10,753 nucleotides of DNA from an uncultured archaeon (GTDB lineage: Archaea > Thermoproteota > CALKCG01 > B24): NCBI GenBank assembly GCA_938082915.1, contig CALKCG010000157.1, positions 1 through 10,753 on the forward strand, in the 5' to 3' direction. The position numbers and the translations under genes are program-made. Under the pieces are notes generated by a model. That model did no database searches. It had not been told where the DNA came from and worked only from the letters and a program-made list of their open reading frames with translations. Below are positions 6,723 through 10,753 of this stretch, one piece after another (within the stretch, counting starts at the first letter, position 1; each line of letters opens with the position of its first letter).

Positions 6723-8747
6723 TCATATCGTTGGTGGAAATAGCAAATAGCTACTAATCGCCGTTGCAAATACTTCCAATACATTGCCGAGCATGAATCC
6801 TCCGACGAAGGGCACTACCCAATCTTCATAAAGTTTGCTTCCACCGATCTTCAATACAATGGATTTGATTATATAAGCTATTAATACTGGAACCCATGTA
6901 CCATGTAATGATATAACCCAATCCCACGCAACTATTGAAAACAGAGGATCTGGAAGCCATAGGAATCTAGTGTATAAATACTTCATTAAAATCATGGAAA
7001 TAAAGCCTACAGCTATGTACGTGCTGACTTCTGAAATGGGTGCATCTACTGGGCGGGACCAGTGAAATCCTTGGAATGATTCATTGGTTGCCCTCCAGAT
7101 AGGAGGCCAGGAGAATCTCTGCCCTCCGAATACACCGTAAGCTGATAATTGAACGATCTTGGTTGAAAGCATCGATACCAATAGTGCTACAACCACTACT
7201 TTCAAAATGTTCCTAGGACTTATCCCAGTAAGCTTTGCCATTTTATAGGATGCTAGTGTCGTATAGAATGATCCTCCCCAGCCAGTCATAGACATGTGTC
7301 CAGCATATTCATACACTAAGAATGGAGCCAAAGCGACGTCTGCAGATGTTACTTCTGGATAGTGTAGCGTAGGCCAAGCTAACAGCTTGAAGAAACCTGG
7401 AGTGAAGTTATAGCAGGGTTCTGTTTCAAATCCGATCCGCCCCCAGAGTTGAGACATCGTAAACCACGTTACAATTCCCGTTAAAGGTAGGACGAAGGAA
7501 ATCCATGGCGATAGACCTGTAATTGCAAAGAATATAACCATAGATGTGAAGGAGGCTGTTAATAGAATCCATGAAAATCTATAGGATACGGGCTCCTCTT
7601 GGTCACCGCTAGTTTTGCCGAGGGCGACTTTTAAGGTTTCGAGAATATAGCGCCTCTCAAGAACAATAGTTACTATAAACAACCCGAGTACACTGCCGGT
7701 GTTTATTGCGAATAGGTTTAGAGGTGGATCTGTGTAGGGTGTTGGAGTACACCAGTTTCTCCCGCAAAAACCCATTTGAAGCATACCCGTATAGGCTCCG
7801 AATGCGTAAAACGATGCGAAGAGAGCTATTTCTAAAACCAACAAGTAGAATAGTATGCTTATTAAAGCATGTAGAGGTGCCAATAGCAGAAATGCATACA
7901 ATGGTGGATGTTTAGCAAGGCCTAGATGCCAAGGCATGTCTGGTGGGGCTATCCAATGTGATCCTGGACCGCATGTATTGCTACGCCACATATATAGGTC
8001 TGGAAACCATGGGAAAAGTGTTGCTCCGCTTAAAGGTATGCCTAATATTATTCCAACGAATATTCCCATGAGGAATGGTGTTTTAGATGACCACTTACCT
8101 TTAACGCTGCTTTCTATATTCACTATAACAGTATTTGCAAGTAGTACATGCGGATACGGTACCATTTCAACGTCAATCCACCTTCTCCTGAATAGACTGG
8201 CAAGCCCAATGCTTATGCCACCAAATAACGCAACTAGCAGAAAATGCCAGATAATGTTGGGGATTAGATCAAGCCACGGCATTTCTACCATACTTCCCAC
8301 CCCGTAGTGTAAAATTTCAACGAGTCTACCAGATGGTGCAACGAAGTCTGGAATATACTTAACCTGCTGTTCAGGCCCCATTAATTTAATAAAGACAAAT
8401 CCTCCATCCACCCCCCATGGATGATTAAAGTTTGCAAAATAGGCCACTGCCAACGAAGTCACGTATAGGTATACTAAGTTTGCTGTTGTCAAATACCCCC
8501 TCATACGTGGAATCCTGGTAAGCCCCATTATAATGATAAGTATTAGGAATGGCCCACCCATAAGCTCGACTCCAGGTGTGGGTATAACGCTGCTGACGTT
8601 TTGAGTACAGCTTGCTATAGGTGGTAGAAATAGTGCGAAAAGGTCCCAGAAAACTGTTAAAACAACGCTTAAGATAGCGATCCATATGAGTGTTACAGTT
8701 GTTAGTTTCTCAACTTTATACTCGCTTCCCATTTTTCCCACGTACAT
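6723..8747 (-). CDS. DUF6785/DUF6784-like polytopic membrane protein, putative OPT-like transporter
   Basis: The 674-residue protein has about 12-14 hydrophobic segments throughout (for example residues 18-42, 64-78, 90-104, 160-185, 225-245 and 285-325). The C-terminal end reads LYEDWVVPFVGGFMLGNVLEV. Family-like stretches include FNHPWGVDGGFVF, FRRRWIDVEMVPYPHVLLAN and YAGHMSMTGWGGSFYTTLASYK. This matches my recollection of DUF6785/DUF6784 proteins, distant relatives of the oligopeptide transporter (OPT) family that commonly neighbour sugar-catabolism genes and URO-D-like genes. A loop with GFCGRNWCTPTPYTDPP contains two Cys and many Pro. Export or import of a sugar-derived substrate is likely but unproven. 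ATG 8747 or ATG 8732 (MGSEYKVEK) may be the start; a TATATG box centred near 8769 allows a leaderless message from 8747. Stop TGA. Confidence 0.78.
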   Translation of the reverse strand: MYVGKMGSEYKVEKLTTVTLIWIAILSVVLTVFWDLFALFLPPIASCTQNVSSVIPTPGVELMGGPFLILIIIMGLTRIPRMRGYLTTANLVYLYVTSLAVAYFANFNHPWGVDGGFVFIKLMGPEQQVKYIPDFVAPSGRLVEILHYGVGSMVEMPWLDLIPNIIWHFLLVALFGGISIGLASLFRRRWIDVEMVPYPHVLLANTVIVNIESSVKGKWSSKTPFLMGIFVGIILGIPLSGATLFPWFPDLYMWRSNTCGPGSHWIAPPDMPWHLGLAKHPPLYAFLLLAPLHALISILFYLLVLEIALFASFYAFGAYTGMLQMGFCGRNWCTPTPYTDPPLNLFAINTGSVLGLFIVTIVLERRYILETLKVALGKTSGDQEEPVSYRFSWILLTASFTSMVIFFAITGLSPWISFVLPLTGIVTWFTMSQLWGRIGFETEPCYNFTPGFFKLLAWPTLHYPEVTSADVALAPFLVYEYAGHMSMTGWGGSFYTTLASYKMAKLTGISPRNILKVVVVALLVSMLSTKIVQLSAYGVFGGQRFSWPPIWRATNESFQGFHWSRPVDAPISEVSTYIAVGFISMILMKYLYTRFLWLPDPLFSIVAWDWVISLHGTWVPVLIAYIIKSIVLKIGGSKLYEDWVVPFVGGFMLGNVLEVFATAISSYLLFPPTI

Positions 8748-8912
8748 CAGGGTCTTAGTCCATTCATATATGTTTTTCTGTAGCCTCTACATCTCTAGAC
8801 GAGAATATTGTGGTTTCTAAGCGTTTTGCCCAATCAGTATATTTCAAACAATATTGGAGAGGAAAGCTTTAACTATGTATACAGTCACTATTGGTAGAGC
8901 GGTGTAAAACAT
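8748..8912. promoter_or_regulatory. divergent promoter region between DUF6785-like and GH4 genes
   Basis: On the minus strand CATATATG (8765-8772) is a TATA-like box about 22 nt before ATG 8747. On the plus strand an AAAGCTTTAA stretch (about 8863-8872) and GCGGTG (8899-8904, 8 nt before ATG 8913) look like promoter and ribosome-binding site. AATATTGT (8804-8811) and ACAATATT (8848-8855) form a spaced inverted pair of possible regulatory use. Divergent arrangement suits joint control of transporter and glycosidase. Confidence 0.4.
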
Positions 8913-10250
8913 ATGGTTGTTAAAATAGCCGTGATAGGTGCAGGTAGTCTGGTTTTTACCCCCAATATCCTCGCAGACCTCACAAAATCCAACGTCCTTG
9001 CTGACTCCGACGTCTATCTTATGGATATAGATGAGGAAAGACTGAGCCTGATGTCTAAGCTTGCCGATAGAATAGTACGTGAAAAGAAGTCGGATATTGT
9101 CGTTAACGCAACTACTGATAGGGCTGAAGCGTTGAAAAACGCTGACTACGTAATCATTTCAATATCTGTAGGTACTGATATTGAAAGGTTTGACGTTGAA
9201 ATACCGAAGAAGTATGGTTTATATGCATCCGTGGGGGATACAACTGGACCGCAGGGTTTTGCAAGGGCGCTTAGACACATCCCGGTTATGGTCGACATAG
9301 CTAGGGATATTGAAAGAATATGTCCAAGTGCTTTTGTAATTAATGTAACAAATCCAATGACCGCATTATGTACGGCTATGCTTAAGACGTCAAAGATAAA
9401 CCTCATCGGGTTGTGTGTTGGAATCTACATAGTGAAAAAATTCATAGCTAAACTTCTAAATCTAGACTCTGAAGCCATAACTGTAATCGCAGGTGGGATA
9501 AATCACTTCACGTGGATAAAAGAGATCCTCGTTGGAGGTAAGGACGTTTATCCGAAGTTTCACGAAGTTTGGGAGAATGCCAAAAAATCGTACAGTAGAC
9601 TTGAGATGCTTGAAAAGTTTAAAGGCCACTACATATCCCTACTCCTATATGATAAATTCGGACTGCTCCCATCCCCCTCAGACTCTCACGTAGCAGAATT
9701 TCTACCATATTTTATAAGAGAGGATAAAGCATACGGCTCCTTCTACGGTTTAACACTGTATCCGCAGGGGACAATATACGACCCCAAGTGGCGTGAACAG
9801 GCTTGGTCGCGTCTAGTTGAATGGGCGACTGGCAAGGCTCCATTAGATGAGCTATTCGCGAGGGCATTCACAGAAGAAACACTTGTAGTCAGGATACTTG
9901 AAAGTCTATCGTCTAAACGTAACGACTTCTACGAGGCGGTGAATGTTCCAAACATGGGATCCATTTCAGACATTCCGAGTAATGCTGTAGTTGAGGTTCC
10001 AGGGGTTGTAGGGAATATGGGGGTGAAACCTATCCAGGTAGGTTCCCTTCCTAAAGCGATTACAGGGCTTCTCAGACAGCAACTTACACACATAGATTTA
10101 ACGGTTGACGCCGCTTTGACTGGAGACCGTAAACTTGCATTACAAGCATTGTTAATGCATCCTTCAATACCAAATTTAGAAGTCGCTGAAAACATCCTTA
10201 ACGATTTAATAAGATACGAATCTAAGTATCTTCAGCAATTTAAAGATTAA
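8913..10250 (+). CDS. glycoside hydrolase family 4 (NAD+/Mn-dependent glycosidase)
   Basis: The 445-residue protein has full GH4 length and layout. It begins with the NAD-binding VKIAVIGAGSLVFTPNIL; then come LMDID (36-40), VGDTTGPQGFARALRHIP (107-124), NVTNPM (144-149), GLCVG (166-170), GGINHFTW (194-201) and DSHVAEFLPYF (257-267). GH4 enzymes cleave alpha- or beta-glycosides intracellularly by transient oxidation at C3, using NAD+ and a divalent metal. The metal ligands expected from AglA-type enzymes are C168 and H198 here. In many members the Cys is followed by His, as in GFCHG, or by Asn in the phospho-glycosidases; here it is Val, so specificity cannot be assigned among galactosidase, glucosidase, glucuronidase or galacturonidase types. 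The ATG at 8913 is preceded by GCGGTG. The TAA stop overlaps the stop of the convergent URO-D-like gene by 4 nt (TTAA). Confidence 0.92.
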   Translation: MVVKIAVIGAGSLVFTPNILADLTKSNVLADSDVYLMDIDEERLSLMSKLADRIVREKKSDIVVNATTDRAEALKNADYVIISISVGTDIERFDVEIPKKYGLYASVGDTTGPQGFARALRHIPVMVDIARDIERICPSAFVINVTNPMTALCTAMLKTSKINLIGLCVGIYIVKKFIAKLLNLDSEAITVIAGGINHFTWIKEILVGGKDVYPKFHEVWENAKKSYSRLEMLEKFKGHYISLLLYDKFGLLPSPSDSHVAEFLPYFIREDKAYGSFYGLTLYPQGTIYDPKWREQAWSRLVEWATGKAPLDELFARAFTEETLVVRILESLSSKRNDFYEAVNVPNMGSISDIPSNAVVEVPGVVGNMGVKPIQVGSLPKAITGLLRQQLTHIDLTVDAALTGDRKLALQALLMHPSIPNLEVAENILNDLIRYESKYLQQFKD

Positions 10251-10753
10251 CGGGTTATGGGGTAGTCTGCCAAGCGCCTCCAAGCATCCAACATTATTTT
10301 TAGATTTTCCCACGGTGTATCTGGAAATATTTGGTCTATCGCTGATAATATGAATCCCCCTCCAGGTGCAAGCGTTTCAATAGCGTCTGCTACCGCTTTC
10401 TCGATTTCCTCTCTAGACCAGAACCTTAGTGTAACTGAAGAATTTACACCCCCCCATATGCATATCCTATCCCCAATCTCCCTCTTTACTTGCGGCAACT
10501 TTGCTCCTCCTTGAACTGGATCTACACCGTAGAGAACATCTACTCCCGCCTCTTTGAAGAAGCTTAGGAGAGGCATTATACTCGTAGACATTATATAGCA
10601 GAATTTAAGCCCATGCCTATGAACATAATCAGCCAGCTTCTTAACATAGGGTAGTATGAATTTCTTGTAAAGTCTCGGTGGCCAAAAGTCTGCATTCTCA
10701 TACCATCCACGGTGAACTATTAGGTCTACGGCTCCAGACTCTATGGCTAACCG
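10247..10753 (-). CDS. URO-D-like protein, C-terminal part (cut by window edge)
   Basis: The minus strand is open from the right edge to TAA at 10247-10249, giving 168 residues. An internal Met at 10591 is not the start, since coding continues upstream to the edge (SGAVDLIVHRGWYENADFWP, then YKKFILPYV). The remainder has URO-D superfamily character: a barrel strand GLKFCYIM, a Gly-rich GVDVLYGVDPVQGG, ICIWGGVNSS, the helix SREEIEKAVADAIETL, then LAPGGGFILSAID and IFPDTPWENL. These last motifs are the usual C-terminal barrel end of the family. MtaA/CmuA methyltransferases carry a zinc-binding HxC in the strand where this protein has KFC, so a methyltransferase role is not supported. It is a second URO-D-like gene beside that at 1-408, but not the same gene. 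It converges with the GH4 gene and overlaps it by 4 nt. Confidence 0.82.
   Translation of the reverse strand, partial: RLAIESGAVDLIVHRGWYENADFWPPRLYKKFILPYVKKLADYVHRHGLKFCYIMSTSIMPLLSFFKEAGVDVLYGVDPVQGGAKLPQVKREIGDRICIWGGVNSSVTLRFWSREEIEKAVADAIETLAPGGGFILSAIDQIFPDTPWENLKIMLDAWRRLADYPITR

Noticed and set aside
7855..8307. 150-codon plus-strand open frame inside the DUF6785-like gene
   Set aside because: It is antisense to a well-supported polytopic membrane protein, with low-complexity composition expected of a shadow frame.
8425..8685. 86-codon minus-strand frame within the membrane protein gene
   Set aside because: It overlaps the real gene in another frame and has no family motifs.
8804..8855. 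Spaced inverted repeat AATATTGT / ACAATATT as a strong operator
   Set aside because: The core AATATT is itself palindromic and AT-rich, so an 8-bp match at this spacing can arise by chance. It is noted only within the promoter region.
1..10753. CRISPR array, tRNA, rRNA or insertion sequence
   Set aside because: No regularly spaced repeats, cloverleaf-like sequence, rRNA motif, transposase or terminal inverted repeats were seen.

Overview
The window looks like chromosomal DNA from an archaeon, most plausibly a (moderately) thermophilic member of the TACK/Bathyarchaeia-Thermoproteota side. This placement is an inference. It rests on AT-rich TATA-like boxes about 22-35 nt before several start codons, very short leaders, a GGAGGT Shine-Dalgarno site in front of one gene, and a gene set often seen together in such archaea (URO-D-like proteins, a DUF6785-type membrane protein, GH4, Gfo/Idh/MocA, AP-endonuclease-type TIM barrel, fucose-isomerase-like protein). 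No rRNA, tRNA, CRISPR array, insertion sequence or phage gene was seen.

Layout. Positions 1-2352 hold three minus-strand genes: a predicted five-bladed propeller protein (1117-2352), a small polytopic membrane protein with His/Asp motifs (483-1022), and the N-terminal part of a uroporphyrinogen-decarboxylase-like (URO-D) protein running off the left edge (1-408). From 2495 to 4633 two genes meet tail to tail, 2 nt apart, and both are interrupted. One is a plus-strand secreted, membrane-anchored GATase1-like protein whose signal peptide is in a different frame from its body. The other is a minus-strand L-fucose/L-arabinose-isomerase-like gene with an in-frame TAG at codon 32. A plus-strand operon follows: a sugar-phosphate isomerase/epimerase-type TIM barrel (4768-5529) and a Gfo/Idh/MocA oxidoreductase (5557-6606). 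It converges on a large DUF6785/OPT-like membrane protein (6723-8747, minus). Divergent from that lies a GH4 family NAD-dependent glycosidase (8913-10250, plus), whose stop codon overlaps that of a second URO-D-like gene entering from the right edge (10247-10753, minus).

Together the genes look like a carbohydrate uptake and catabolism locus: a transporter candidate (DUF6785), an intracellular NAD/Mn glycosidase (GH4), a sugar dehydrogenase, isomerases, a propeller protein that may be a glycosidase, and two URO-D-like proteins whose substrate is unknown. The substrate cannot be read from the sequence. The most interesting points are the two interrupted genes, the lack of TAG among all nine observed stop codons, inverted repeats with a TAT centre sitting on the promoter or start of both interrupted genes, and a 12-bp element repeated upstream of two neighbouring minus-strand genes.
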